Shown here: positions 8,447 through 16,577 of the stretch, in pieces | How the letters are laid out: each line of letters opens with the position of its first letter | Position numbering within the stretch: position 1 is the stretch's first letter | Assembly (NCBI GenBank): GCA_014055495.1 | Contig: WIAG01000030.1 | Coordinates: forward strand, 1-43,438 | Origin: Nitrospira sp. CR1.2 | Lineage (GTDB): Bacteria > Nitrospirota > Nitrospiria > Nitrospirales > Nitrospiraceae | Direction of reading: 5' to 3' | DNA: 43,438 bases | Position numbers and translations under genes: made by a program | Notes under the pieces: model-generated | What the model saw: only the letters and a program-made list of their open reading frames with translations | Told to the model about the DNA's origin: nothing | Databases searched by the model: none

Positions 8447-8492
8447 GGTGGCCTTGTTCGGAAGGCAGCCGCAAGACCTGAGAGGATTGGTT

Positions 8493-9542
8493 ATGGCTAA
8501 AGTTCGAGTCCTGACGATCGATGATTCCGCGTTGATGAGACAAGTGTTGGCTGAACTCTTGTCGAAGGATCCCGACATCGAAGTGATCGGCAGCGCCCCG
8601 GATCCCTATGTCGCGAGAGAGAAGATCAAGGCGCTCAACCCCGATGTGCTCACGTTGGATGTGGAAATGCCCAAGATGGACGGCCTGACCTTTCTCGAGA
8701 AGCTCATGCGTGGACGCCCCACTCCGGTGATCATGGTCAGTTCCCTGACGGAGGTCGGCTGCGACACCACCCTCCGCGCCCTGGAACTCGGCGCGGTCGA
8801 TTTTATCACCAAGCCCAAGATCGATTTACGCCAGGGCATGGACGACGTCGCCGCCGACTTGATCGCGAAGGTCAAAGGCGCAGCTATCGCCACACTACGG
8901 CGAGTGCCTGCCGCCGGCGAACCGCGTGCGGCCAAACCGACTGCGCTCAACTCGGCCATGATCAAAACGACCGACATGATCATCGCGATCGGATCCTCCA
9001 CCGGCGGTACGGAAGCCGTGAAGGAGGTGCTGCAGGTACTGCCGCCGAACACCCCTCCGATAGTGATCACGCAACACATGCCGGAGCGTTTCACCAAGAC
9101 ATGGGCCGATCGCATGAACGACCTCTGCCGCATCTCCGTAAAGGAGGCTGAAGACGGAGACAGTGTGTTGCCCGGACATGCGCTGATCGCTCCCGGCAAC
9201 TATCACATGACCCTGGTCCGCAGCGGCGCGCGCTATTCGGTGCGCATCAATCAGAATGAGCCGGTCAATCGCCATCGCCCCTCGGTCGATGTCATGTTCG
9301 ACTCCGTCGCGCAGTACGCGGGAGGCAATTCAGTGGGCGTGATCCTGACCGGGATGGGCGGCGACGGCGCGAAGGGATTGCTCAAGATGAAAGAAGCCGG
9401 GGCCTACACCATCGCGCAGGATGAGGCCTCTTGCGTCGTTTTCGGAATGCCGAAAGAAGCCATTAAGCTGGGCGCGGCCGACGTCGTGCGCCCCCTCAAA
9501 GATATTGCCGCAACCGTGCTGAGTCATGTCACCCGTGCCTGA
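8493..9542 (+). CDS. cheB: protein-glutamate methylesterase CheB
   Basis: Response regulator-methylesterase of 349 residues that removes receptor methyl groups when phosphorylated by CheA. The receiver domain has Asp10-Asp11 and phospho-acceptor Asp56 (LDVEMP), with the switch residues VSS and Lys in TKPK. A linker of about 30 residues precedes the esterase domain, which shows the catalytic serine in [10 protein letters not shown], histidine in [10 protein letters not shown] and aspartate in GMGGDGAKG. The frame is open to a GTG at 8448, but AGAGGA seven bases before the ATG at 8493 sets the start. With cheR and cheD it completes the adaptation set for the receptors here. Confidence 0.95.
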   Translation: MAKVRVLTIDDSALMRQVLAELLSKDPDIEVIGSAPDPYVAREKIKALNPDVLTLDVEMPKMDGLTFLEKLMRGRPTPVIMVSSLTEVGCDTTLRALELGAVDFITKPKIDLRQGMDDVAADLIAKVKGAAIATLRRVPAAGEPRAAKPTALNSAMIKTTDMIIAIGSSTGGTEAVKEVLQVLPPNTPPIVITQHMPERFTKTWADRMNDLCRISVKEAEDGDSVLPGHALIAPGNYHMTLVRSGARYSVRINQNEPVNRHRPSVDVMFDSVAQYAGGNSVGVILTGMGGDGAKGLLKMKEAGAYTIAQDEASCVVFGMPKEAIKLGAADVVRPLKDIAATVLSHVTRA

Positions 9543-9571
9543 TCGTTCACTTTTGCCATAGAGGAGCCACG

Positions 9572-9910
9572 ATGAAAATCACGAAGGAAGTCAATAACCG
9601 GAAGGTGACCTTGAAGCTGGAAGGCAACTTTACGTACACACAGCGTAAACCCTTTCAGGAAATGTTGAAATCGGTCGCCGTCGACGGAGTCGACCAGATC
9701 GTGATCGACCTCTCACAGGTGGCGTTTCTCGACAGCGCGGCATTAGGACTGCTGATGATTTCCCACCGGCAGTTGCAAGCGGAGAAACGTGCGTTGTCGC
9801 TGGCCTATCCCCAGCCGACGGTCCGGCAGATTATCGAGTTGGCGAATTTGCACAAGACGATTCCGCTGATCGAAACGGACGCCCCGTCGATGGCCAAGAA
9901 GAGCGCTTGA
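9572..9910 (+). CDS. STAS-domain anti-sigma factor antagonist (first copy)
   Basis: A 112-residue STAS protein of the SpoIIAA/RsbV type. The phosphorylation site is in VAFLDSAALGLL, with Asp54-Ser55 as the expected switch pair. Such proteins bind an anti-sigma factor/kinase when dephosphorylated and are released when the kinase phosphorylates the serine. GAGGAG upstream supports the ATG. It is followed by a second STAS gene of nearly the same length that shares LANLH near its end and the same FLDS core, so the two look like a tandem duplication. With the PP2C and RsbW-type genes downstream it forms a partner-switching module. Its final target is not visible here. Confidence 0.88.
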   Translation: MKITKEVNNRKVTLKLEGNFTYTQRKPFQEMLKSVAVDGVDQIVIDLSQVAFLDSAALGLLMISHRQLQAEKRALSLAYPQPTVRQIIELANLHKTIPLIETDAPSMAKKSA

Positions 9911-9941
9911 GCCCGCTCCACGGTCAGGGAGAGAGCCGGGC

Positions 9942-10292
9942 ATGCAGATTACTGAGCGACGTGTCGGAAATGCCGTCATTCTCGATCTGGTCGGGGAGCT
10001 GACCTACGCCAACCGCGCCGCCTTCAAGGGGGCGGTTGATCGCGTCAAATCGACCGGGTGCCGGCAGGTGATTCTGAACATGCACGGGGTTCGCTTCCTG
10101 GACAGTTCGGCACTCGGAACCTTGGCACTCGTGGCACAAAGCCTGAGCGGCAGGCCGGGACGAATCGCGCTCCTGAACCCGCAAAGTTACGTGAAGGAAA
10201 TCATCACTCTAGCCAACCTGCATCAGATGTTGCCGGTCTACCACTCGGAGCAGGACGCCCTTGCGGCAACGACCCTGCCGGCGGCCGGTTGA
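9942..10292 (+). CDS. STAS-domain anti-sigma factor antagonist (second copy)
   Basis: A 116-residue STAS protein with the switch motif RFLDSSALGTL (Asp54, then Ser55-Ser56). It is the likely paralogue of the gene 31 bases upstream. The N-terminal strand MQITERRVGNAVILDLVGEL matches the RsbV/SpoIIAA beginning, and LANLHQMLPVY is the conserved end. Two antagonists with one phosphatase and one kinase suggest two outputs, or one that signals and one that titrates the kinase. By analogy with Pseudomonas HsbA, one could bind a FlgM-like anti-sigma factor or a diguanylate cyclase; that is inference. Confidence 0.88.
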   Translation: MQITERRVGNAVILDLVGELTYANRAAFKGAVDRVKSTGCRQVILNMHGVRFLDSSALGTLALVAQSLSGRPGRIALLNPQSYVKEIITLANLHQMLPVYHSEQDALAATTLPAAG

Positions 10293-10313
10293 AGACTCTC
10301 AGGAGCAGTGTAC

Positions 10314-11579
10314 GTGGGTGAACCCGCACCGCAGATGACACAGCCGGCCGGCGTTGGGCCGGCTGCCAAACCAACCCCGGTGATTTTGCTCGTCGACGAC
10401 GATGAAATCACGAGAATCGGCATGGCCGGTCGGTTGAAACGTTTGGGGTATCGTGTGATCGAGGCGGTCGATGGAAGCGCCGGCTTGACCGCGATCCGCG
10501 CGCACCGTCCGGACTTGGTGATCCTCGATTGGATGATGCCGGGCATGGACGGTCCCAGTGTCTGCGAGGCGATTCGTGCGGATCCCGAATTACGATCCAG
10601 CCAGGTCGTCCTCATGACCGCGCATGACCGGCCCGAGCAGATTGCCGAAGGGCTCTCGCGCGGCGCCGACGATTTTCTCAGTAAAGCCGCCAGCAAACAG
10701 GAAGTCTTGGCGCGGGTGCACGCCAGCCTCCGATCCAGCGCCCTGGTTCGTGAGATCGAACGCACCCGGGACGACCTGGATCGGTCGCACAAATTACTCT
10801 CAGCCAAACAGCACGAGTTGGAGAGCGAACTCCAGTCGGCCGCGGCCTTCGTGCGTGCGCAACTCCCCCTGCCGGGGATGCCGGCGCCGGGTATCGCCAT
10901 GCACTGGGCCTATCAACCGTCGCTTGCGTTGGGGGGCGATCTCTTCCAGGTCTGTCCCTGGGGACCGGATGCGCTCGGGCTCTATATTCTCGATGCGTCC
11001 GGCCACGGTGTCGCCGCAGCCTTGCGCGCAGTGGGACTCATGAGTTTTCTGCGCGAAGACAATCTCCTGAAAGCCGTGGGCAGTTTCGATCCCGGAGCGA
11101 TCGTGAACGAGGCCAACCGGCGTTTTCCCCTCACGCAGGACGGCGAGTATTTTACCCTCTGGGTGGGGCGACTCGATCTCGAGTCTTCCCGCTTGTCCTA
11201 TGCCACCGCAGGCCATGGGGGCGCATTTGTGCATGCCAACAGTGGCGACTCCCGATGGCTCGCCTCCGCCAGTCTTCCGTTGGGATTCGATCCTGACTCG
11301 ACGTTCGACAGCGTCTCAACGCAGCTGCAGCCGCTCGATCGTCTGTATCTGCTGAGCGACGGCATCTACGAAGCGCCGTCGTCGACCGGTGAACTCTGGG
11401 GCCGAGCTCGCCTGCAGGCCACACTCGAGGAGCATCACGCGTCCACACTCGTACACAGCATCACGGAAACCATGGCCACCGCCCATCACTGGTTAGGCGG
11501 GGACATCTTCCCCGACGATGTCGCGCTGCTCGGGCTGGAAATTCAGGACCGGTCGACCACGCACAAGGGGAGGGCATAG
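10314..11579 (+). CDS. response regulator with PP2C (RsbU/SpoIIE-type) phosphatase output
   Basis: Protein of 421 residues expected to dephosphorylate the STAS proteins when its receiver is phosphorylated. The receiver (about 22-140) has Asp28-Asp30, phospho-acceptor Asp72 (ILDWMMP), Thr102 and Lys124. A coiled-coil signalling helix (about 145-180) leads to a SpoIIE/PP2C domain with metal-binding acidic residues Asp209 (GGDLF), Asp227 (DASGHG), Asp349 (LSDG) and Asp401-Asp402 (PDDVALL), all intact. The frame begins at a GTG at 10308, but the GTG at 10314 has better spacing from AGGAG (10301-10305). The domain order matches the front of Pseudomonas HsbR. Its stop overlaps the Hpt start. Confidence 0.9.
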   Translation: MGEPAPQMTQPAGVGPAAKPTPVILLVDDDEITRIGMAGRLKRLGYRVIEAVDGSAGLTAIRAHRPDLVILDWMMPGMDGPSVCEAIRADPELRSSQVVLMTAHDRPEQIAEGLSRGADDFLSKAASKQEVLARVHASLRSSALVREIERTRDDLDRSHKLLSAKQHELESELQSAAAFVRAQLPLPGMPAPGIAMHWAYQPSLALGGDLFQVCPWGPDALGLYILDASGHGVAAALRAVGLMSFLREDNLLKAVGSFDPGAIVNEANRRFPLTQDGEYFTLWVGRLDLESSRLSYATAGHGGAFVHANSGDSRWLASASLPLGFDPDSTFDSVSTQLQPLDRLYLLSDGIYEAPSSTGELWGRARLQATLEEHHASTLVHSITETMATAHHWLGGDIFPDDVALLGLEIQDRSTTHKGRA

Positions 11580-11938
11580 TGGAATCTCAATCAATCATGG
11601 ACCTGGCTGCTGCACTCGAGCGGTTGGACGGGGACCAGGAGCTCTTTCTGACGTTGGCCGGCCTGTTCGTGGAACGCACCCCCCAAGCACTTGCCGCCCT
11701 CCGGACGGCGATGACCGCCGGCGACCTCCCGGCTCTGATCAAGGAAGCGCACAAGCTGAAGGGATCGGCCATGGAGTTCTGCGCCAAACCGGCGGTGGCT
11801 TCCGCGGCCCACCTCGAAGAATCCGCGCGCAAGGCCGCCGTACAGGAACTCGCCGCACTGGCCGAGCAGGTGCAGGCAGAGACCGCGCGACTCACGGCGG
11901 CCCTGACCACGATCATCGAAAAGGGCTTTCCCACATGA
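11579..11938 (+). CDS. stand-alone histidine phosphotransfer (Hpt) protein
   Basis: Small helical protein of 119 residues with the Hpt signature EAHKLKGSAMEF; His58 is the predicted phospho-site. It would shuttle phosphate between a kinase (CheA or an unlinked hybrid kinase) and the receivers on either side of it. The GTG at 11579 overlaps the upstream stop by one base and has GGGGAGGG just before it; an in-frame ATG at 11597 is the alternative. Its own stop overlaps the next start as ATGA, so the three genes are translationally coupled. The closest known arrangement is HptB with HsbR in Pseudomonas. There is no catalytic domain, so it cannot autophosphorylate. Confidence 0.88.
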   Translation: MESQSIMDLAAALERLDGDQELFLTLAGLFVERTPQALAALRTAMTAGDLPALIKEAHKLKGSAMEFCAKPAVASAAHLEESARKAAVQELAALAEQVQAETARLTAALTTIIEKGFPT

Positions 11939-12834
11939 CTGTGCCGGGCTCGTCCCAGACGCTGTTGACCGTCATCCCCGATGCGGACGCATTAGCCCTC
12001 ACGCTGGAACAAGCCACCTCTCGCAACCTCTCCGTCGTCACCGCTCCGGATCCGAAGGCGGCACTCGCCATGGTCGAGATGGCACGACCTGAGATCGTCA
12101 TCACCGACCTGTTCTTGCCGGGGCGTATGGGGTTGGTGCTGATTCAGGACATACACAAGCGGGCTCCCGCCACAGCCACGATTGCGTCGACCCAGACAAC
12201 GGAGCAGGGGACGATCCTCGCGGCCATACGCGCGGGCGCCACAGACTATCTGCCGCTCCCGACCAGCGGGAAGGAGATCGGCCTGGCCCTGGATCGAGCG
12301 ATCCAACGGCTCTCACGCCCGGTGGAGGCGATTCCCGGCATCGATCGACTGGACTACCGTGTGACCATCGGCACCGATCCCCACCACGTCGAAGCCTGTG
12401 TGAGCTGGTTGATGGAGCAGACCGCCGGAAACCTGCCGGAATCTCAACGCCTGCACCTCCAGGCCACCCTCATCGAACTTATCGTCAACGCCGTGGAACA
12501 TGGCAGCCTCGAAATCCAATATCACGAGAAACGCCAGGCGCTCAGCACCGACCGATTCGATGCGTTGATCGAGGCGCGCCGGCGGGACCCGCGCTTCGCC
12601 GAGCGTCGCGTGGTCGTCCAGGCCGGGTACGACCTTCGCCATCGACGACTCCACTACGCGATTGCGGATGAGGGGAACGGGTTTGCCTGGAACCGCCTGC
12701 TGACGCGGGGCGACCAGCCCTGCGACAGCCATGACGCCAACGGCCGCGGCGTGTTTCTCTCCAAGGCCTTCTTCCCCGATTTGACCTATAACGAGCAAGG
12801 TACCCAGGTGACGTTCTCCGTTCCGCTTCCGTAA
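11935..12834 (+). CDS. receiver domain fused to RsbW-type HATPase (serine kinase/anti-sigma)
   Basis: A 299-residue protein predicted to phosphorylate the STAS proteins. The N-terminal receiver keeps Asp58 (VITDLFLPG), but the switch lysine position reads YLPLP, with Pro107 in place of Lys, and the acidic cluster is reduced to IPDADAL, so it may be a pseudo-receiver. The C-terminal HATPase has the N-box LIELIVNAVEHG (about 180-191), G1 ADEGNGF (244-250) and G2 NGRGVFL (269-275), typical of RsbW/SpoIIAB-like kinases. A 30-residue charged insert lies between N-box and G1. The frame extends upstream, but the ATG overlapping the Hpt stop is the evident start. It completes the STAS-PP2C-kinase triad. 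Confidence 0.85.
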   Translation: MTVPGSSQTLLTVIPDADALALTLEQATSRNLSVVTAPDPKAALAMVEMARPEIVITDLFLPGRMGLVLIQDIHKRAPATATIASTQTTEQGTILAAIRAGATDYLPLPTSGKEIGLALDRAIQRLSRPVEAIPGIDRLDYRVTIGTDPHHVEACVSWLMEQTAGNLPESQRLHLQATLIELIVNAVEHGSLEIQYHEKRQALSTDRFDALIEARRRDPRFAERRVVVQAGYDLRHRRLHYAIADEGNGFAWNRLLTRGDQPCDSHDANGRGVFLSKAFFPDLTYNEQGTQVTFSVPLP

Positions 12835-12931
12835 GCACCGCCGCTCGCCGACTTGACGCCCCTCCGCTCCGCAGTTTATCTTCCCCTCCCTGAGACCCGC
12901 GATGCACCCCCGATTCACCACGAGGCTCTCC

Positions 12932-13171
12932 ATGACGCGTCCTGCTCGCCTGCTGTGCTCAATTATGTTGGTGTCCCTGTTGACCGCCTGCGGTAGCGCA
13001 GAGTGGGTCCATCCGACGCGCCCGAAAGACCAGTACGCCCAGGACTACAACAAGTGTCAGGCCGACACCCTGCGCGATCCCAAGCTGCAACAGGGCATTC
13101 AACTCCTGATCATTCAAGCCACCGAACGCTGCCTGCAAAAGCAAGGGTGGAGGCTGGTCGAAAAGGAATAA
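12932..13171 (+). CDS. small lipoprotein of unknown function
   Basis: A 79-residue precursor with a signal peptide and lipobox: basic start MTRPARL, hydrophobic stretch, then SLLTACGS with the lipidated Cys at residue 20. The mature part is about 60 residues with two further cysteines (near DYNKCQADT and ATERCLQK), spaced so that they could form a disulfide. The frame begins at 12902, but GAGG at 12922-12925 points to the ATG at 12932. It lies about 100 bases after the signalling operon. I do not recognise a characterised family; short cysteine-bearing lipoproteins of this kind are common and uncharacterised. Confidence 0.72.
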   Translation: MTRPARLLCSIMLVSLLTACGSAEWVHPTRPKDQYAQDYNKCQADTLRDPKLQQGIQLLIIQATERCLQKQGWRLVEKE

Positions 13172-13269
13172 CCGTTCATCGCGTCGCGCCTAGCCCCTGC
13201 GGGCATCTCCCCTCACGCAGTCCCTCTGTGCATCGTCATCCATCTCGGTCGTCCTCACCGTCCTTTTTG

Positions 13270-13298
13270 TTGACGGGTTGCGCAAGGTCCGCTATGTA
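13270..13298 (+). promoter_or_regulatory. candidate sigma-70 promoter upstream of wecB
   Basis: TTGACG (13270-13275) and TATGTA (13293-13298) are separated by 17 bases, about 50 bases before the wecB start. An overlapping TGTAAT at 13295-13300 is a closer -10 match but gives a 19-base spacer. The position after a gene boundary supports an independent transcription unit. Confidence 0.4.
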
Positions 13299-13347
13299 AT
13301 GAGGAAAGGCGGATCACCATCGCCATATCTCAACTGGAACCACACCC

Positions 13348-14451
13348 ATGAAGCGCATTGACCTGATCGCCGGAGCACGACCCAATTTCATGAAAATCGC
13401 GCCGATCATCGACGCGTTGCACGCCGCACAGGCAAGGGGCGGGAGCGCCCTACGCTATCGGCTGATTCACACCGGGCAACATTACGACAAAGCCATGTCC
13501 GGCAGTTTTTTCGAAGAACTGGGTATTCCCGATCCCGACATCAACCTGGAAGTCGGGTCGGGGACACAAGCCGAGCAGACCGCAGGCATCATGGTGGGCT
13601 ACGAAAAAGTGCTGCTGAAAGACGCGAGTGATCTCTGCCTCGTAGTGGGGGATGTAACCTCGACGATGGCCTGTTCCATCGTGGCCCGGAAAATGGGCAT
13701 CCCCGTCGCCCACGTAGAGGGCGGCATTCGCTCACTCGACTGGACCATGCCGGAAGAAATCAATCGCGTGGTGACCGACTCCATCACCAATTGGTTTTTC
13801 ACCACCAGCGACACGGCCAACGACAACCTGCGCCGCGCCGGGGTCACCGACGATCGGATTTTTTTCGTCGGCAATACCATGATCGATACGTTGCTCAAGC
13901 ACGAAGGACGGTTGCGGCCGCCGGCCTGCTGGACGTCTCTCGCCCTGAAACCGCAGCAATACTGTGTCGTGACGTTGCATCGTCCGGCTAACGTAGACGG
14001 TGAACACAAACTGCTCGCCCTGTTGCAGGCCATCGCGGACAACACCCAGGGCGTACCGGTCGTGTTTCCCGTCCATCCGCGTACCGCGAAAAATCTCCGT
14101 GAAGCGGGCAAGGCGCTCCCGTCGATGCACTACGTCGATCCGTTGGGCTATCTCGAGTTTAACTACCTCGTGAAACATGCCCGTGGCGTCATTACCGATT
14201 CGGGCGGAATTACGGAAGAAACGACCGTGCTGGGCGTGCCTTGCTTGACCTTGCGCGACAACACCGAACGACCGGAAACCGTGACGATCGGGACCAACGA
14301 GTTGATCGGCACGGATCCGAAGAAGCTCCCGCCGGCTTTGACACGTTTGATGGCCGGGCAGTGGAAGAAAGGGGCGATTCCACCGAAATGGGACGGGAAG
14401 GCAGCGGAACGAATTGTCGCCCAGTTAGGGCGGCTGCTTCTTGCATCATGA
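13348..14451 (+). CDS. wecB: UDP-N-acetylglucosamine 2-epimerase (non-hydrolysing)
   Basis: Enzyme of 367 residues that interconverts UDP-GlcNAc and UDP-ManNAc, a cytoplasmic step toward surface-polysaccharide amino sugars. Family landmarks are present in order: GARPNFMKIAPI near the N-terminus, HTGQHYD, GDVTST, HVEGGIRS with PEEINR, GNTMIDTL, VTLHRPANVD, and DSGGITEE followed by CLTLRDNTERPET, which binds the nucleotide. Length is normal. HVEGG differs from the usual HVEAG by one residue. It stands apart from the glycan cassette that starts 2.3 kb downstream. No UDP-ManNAc dehydrogenase is nearby, so the fate of the sugar is unclear. Confidence 0.92.
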   Translation: MKRIDLIAGARPNFMKIAPIIDALHAAQARGGSALRYRLIHTGQHYDKAMSGSFFEELGIPDPDINLEVGSGTQAEQTAGIMVGYEKVLLKDASDLCLVVGDVTSTMACSIVARKMGIPVAHVEGGIRSLDWTMPEEINRVVTDSITNWFFTTSDTANDNLRRAGVTDDRIFFVGNTMIDTLLKHEGRLRPPACWTSLALKPQQYCVVTLHRPANVDGEHKLLALLQAIADNTQGVPVVFPVHPRTAKNLREAGKALPSMHYVDPLGYLEFNYLVKHARGVITDSGGITEETTVLGVPCLTLRDNTERPETVTIGTNELIGTDPKKLPPALTRLMAGQWKKGAIPPKWDGKAAERIVAQLGRLLLAS

Positions 14452-14534
14452 GTGCATGTCAATGTCCACGGGCAGACGAGGACACTGAAGAGAGAGTAGT
14501 TGCATGATTTGCACCGTCAGTGCATATTATCCGC

Positions 14535-15704
14535 ATGTGGATTGCGAGGGAAGTTGAGGGGCTTATTCGGCGCATGGCGAAGCAGTTTCCCGCTGTGCTC
14601 ATCACCGGCGCGAGACAGACCGGCAAGACCTCTCTGCTGCGGCATCTCTATCCCCGTACTTCCTATCTGACTCTCGATCTCCCCGCGAATGCGGAAGCCG
14701 CGCGCACCGCACCCGACGAGTTGCTCAAGGCCTATCCGCCACCGGTGATCATCGACGAAATTCAGTATGCGCCGTCACTGCTGCGGCATCTCAAAGTCCA
14801 CATCGACCAGGATCGCTCGCCCGGCCGCTTTCTCTTGACCGGATCGCAAGTATTCCCGCTCATGCATGGCGTGTCGGAGAGCTTGGCGGGGCGTTGCGCG
14901 GTGCTGAATCTGCATACACTCGCGAGGGCCGAATTGCTCGCGGCAGGCCATGCGATCGAGGAGTGTCGCTACCTGTTTCTCGGCGGATATCCCGAGCTGC
15001 ACCGTGGGACCGATCCTGACCTGTGGTTTCCCGCCTACGTCGCCACCTATCTTGAACGCGATGTGCGCAACGTGCTGCGTGTTGCGGACCTACCGGAGTT
15101 CAATCGGTTTCTGCGCGCCTGTGCGCTGCGGATGTCTCAGATGATCAATTACTCCGACCTTGCACGAGATACCGGCATTGCTCCCAATACCGCACGTAAA
15201 TGGGCAGGGCTGCTTCAGACATCGGGAGTGGTGACCATGATCGAACCGTATTTCGGCAATCGCACCAAGCGGCTGATCAAAGCGCCCAAGCTCGCATTCC
15301 TCGACACCGGTCTGGCGGCATTTCTCGCAGGATTTCGTTCGGCACGGGAGCTGACGGCATCCACGCTCGCCGGGGCATTCTGGGAGTCGTATGTCTTCGG
15401 CCAGATTCTTCGACAAGCGGCCAGCCGCGCCGATGCCGCGCCGGTCGGTTACTGGCGCACTGCGGGAGGACCGGAGGTGGATGTGGTGATTGATCGCGCC
15501 GGTGCCCTCACCGCGGTCGAATGCAAATGGAAAGAGCATCCAGGGCCCGCGGACGCCGACGGGCTCAAAGCTCTAGAGGCCGCTGAGCCAGGACGAGTGA
15601 AGCAGAAGATGATCGTGTGTCGCACGAAAGCAGCCTATCGTCTCCCCGATGGAACCTGGGTCGTGAGCCCCTCCGATGCGCTGAAACGGTTGACTGTAAC
15701 ATGA
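14535..15704 (+). CDS. AAA_14/DUF4143 family ATPase
   Basis: Protein of 389 residues with an N-terminal AAA domain (Walker A GARQTGKT at 25-32, Walker B VIIDEIQYA, sensor-like LLTGSQVF) and a C-terminal DUF4143 region ending in a nuclease-like fold (GGPEVDVVID...ALTAVECKWKE). These ATPases are widespread in accessory DNA and their role is not settled. The VDVVI...VECKW pattern resembles a PD-(D/E)xK core. The frame extends to a GTG at 14520. The ATG at 14535 has no clear ribosome site but has TATTAT just upstream (14525-14530), which could mean a leaderless transcript. Its position next to a toxin-antitoxin pair suggests an accessory insertion. Confidence 0.85.
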   Translation: MWIAREVEGLIRRMAKQFPAVLITGARQTGKTSLLRHLYPRTSYLTLDLPANAEAARTAPDELLKAYPPPVIIDEIQYAPSLLRHLKVHIDQDRSPGRFLLTGSQVFPLMHGVSESLAGRCAVLNLHTLARAELLAAGHAIEECRYLFLGGYPELHRGTDPDLWFPAYVATYLERDVRNVLRVADLPEFNRFLRACALRMSQMINYSDLARDTGIAPNTARKWAGLLQTSGVVTMIEPYFGNRTKRLIKAPKLAFLDTGLAAFLAGFRSARELTASTLAGAFWESYVFGQILRQAASRADAAPVGYWRTAGGPEVDVVIDRAGALTAVECKWKEHPGPADADGLKALEAAEPGRVKQKMIVCRTKAAYRLPDGTWVVSPSDALKRLTVT

Positions 15705-15705
15705 G

Positions 15706-15739
15706 GCCGGGCGGCATCGGAACGCCCCGGGCGCCCGGC
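15706..15739 (+). terminator. GC-rich hairpin after the DUF4143 ATPase gene
   Basis: Arms GCCGGGCG (15706-15713) and CGCCCGGC (15732-15739) pair across an 18-base loop directly after the stop codon. No T-tract follows, so it is at best a weak or factor-assisted terminator. Confidence 0.3.
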
Positions 15740-15886
15740 AGATGCTCTCTCCCCCCTTCGCATCTATGCGCACCCTCACTCGGCATCCGAGACATCCCGG
15801 AGCGTACTGACAGGGTCGTCGGCTCGCCGACCGACAAGGGGTCCGACGCCATGGTGATCGCCCGTCTCATCATGCGCTCACATCCC

Positions 15887-15915
15887 TTGCGCGCTGCAAT
15901 GACTTACGGTACAGT
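15887..15915 (+). promoter_or_regulatory. candidate promoter of the AbrB-PIN operon
   Basis: TTGCGC (15887-15892) and TACAGT (15910-15915) are spaced by 17 bases, about 30 bases upstream of the antitoxin start. The -10 overlaps an inverted repeat described separately, which fits autorepression. Confidence 0.45.
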
Positions 15916-15939
15916 AAGGAATGTCTTTCCTTGTAAGGA
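15903..15939 (+). promoter_or_regulatory. candidate antitoxin operator
   Basis: CTTAC (15903-15907) and GTAAG (15914-15918) form a short inverted repeat across the -10, and GTAAGGA occurs twice (15914-15920 and 15933-15939), the second overlapping the ribosome site. AbrB-type antitoxins usually bind such repeats in their own promoter. Binding is inference. Confidence 0.4.
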
Positions 15940-15945
15940 GCTCCG

Positions 15946-16185
15946 ATGTCCACATCAACGTTGACGAGCAAAGGGCAAACCACGATACCGAAAGACGTTC
16001 GAGAACGGCTCAATCTCCAGCCGGGAGACCGTCTGGAATTTGTGATTGATGAGGACGGCCGCGTAGTGCTGCTCCCGGCCAGCATCGACGCCTCGTTGTT
16101 AACCGGTATACTCAAGGCGCCGGCTCGTCCGGTGAGTGTGGAAGACATGAACCGAGCGATTCGTAAACGAGGAAGCCGCCAATGA
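15946..16185 (+). CDS. AbrB/MazE-type antitoxin
   Basis: A 79-residue protein with the SpoVT/AbrB DNA-binding fold: STLTSKGQTTIPKDVRERL followed by PGDRLEFVIDEDGRVVLLP in residues 4-44. The C-terminal tail (about 45-79), ending RKRGSRQ, is the likely toxin-binding part. It should neutralise the PIN toxin encoded directly downstream and repress their shared promoter. AAGGAG (15935-15940) lies five bases before the ATG. The stop overlaps the toxin start by four bases, the usual toxin-antitoxin coupling. Confidence 0.92.
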   Translation: MSTSTLTSKGQTTIPKDVRERLNLQPGDRLEFVIDEDGRVVLLPASIDASLLTGILKAPARPVSVEDMNRAIRKRGSRQ

Positions 16186-16577
16186 TCGGTCTCGACACGA
16201 ACGTCCTGGTCAGACATCTCGTGCAAGATGAACCGAGTCAATCGCGTAAAGCCACACACGTGATCACGAAGCAATGTACGCGTGACGATCCAGGGTTCGT
16301 CAATCGCGTCGTCCTCTGTGAGTTGGTATGGGTGTTGGAAAGTGCCTATGGGTATTCCAAGGACACCATTGTGGCCGTGTTAGAGAAACTGTTGCAGACC
16401 GCCCAGTTGAAAGTCGAAGACCCGCAGACGGCATGGACGGCATTTCGCATGTATCAGTCAGGAAAGGCCGACTTCGCTGACTGCCTACTGGGTGCCACGA
16501 ACCGACTCCGCGGATGCGACGAGACCGTCAGCTTCGATCAAGCCGCGGGCAAACTCGATGGGTTCCGGCTTCTTTAG
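16182..16577 (+). CDS. PIN-domain toxin (VapC-like RNase)
   Basis: A 131-residue PIN-domain ribonuclease, predicted to cleave RNA when not bound by its antitoxin. The acidic site is complete: Asp5 (GLDTNVLVR), Glu47 (LCELVWVL), Asp97/Asp100 (ADFADCLL) and Asp119 (TVSFDQ). Length and motif spacing match VapC proteins paired with AbrB-type antitoxins. It overlaps the antitoxin gene by four bases. Nothing suggests decay, so the pair is probably functional. Confidence 0.92.
   Translation: MIGLDTNVLVRHLVQDEPSQSRKATHVITKQCTRDDPGFVNRVVLCELVWVLESAYGYSKDTIVAVLEKLLQTAQLKVEDPQTAWTAFRMYQSGKADFADCLLGATNRLRGCDETVSFDQAAGKLDGFRLL

Noticed and set aside
11518-11934. Long open frame reading into the receiver-RsbW kinase from upstream
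   Set aside because: It lies within the PP2C and Hpt genes in another frame; its arginine- and glycine-rich translation matches nothing, and the ATG at 11935 overlapping the Hpt stop is the natural start.
15617-15964. 115-codon frame between the DUF4143 ATPase and antitoxin genes
   Set aside because: It overlaps the ends of both genes, has no ribosome site and shows no motif; the region better fits a hairpin and the antitoxin promoter.
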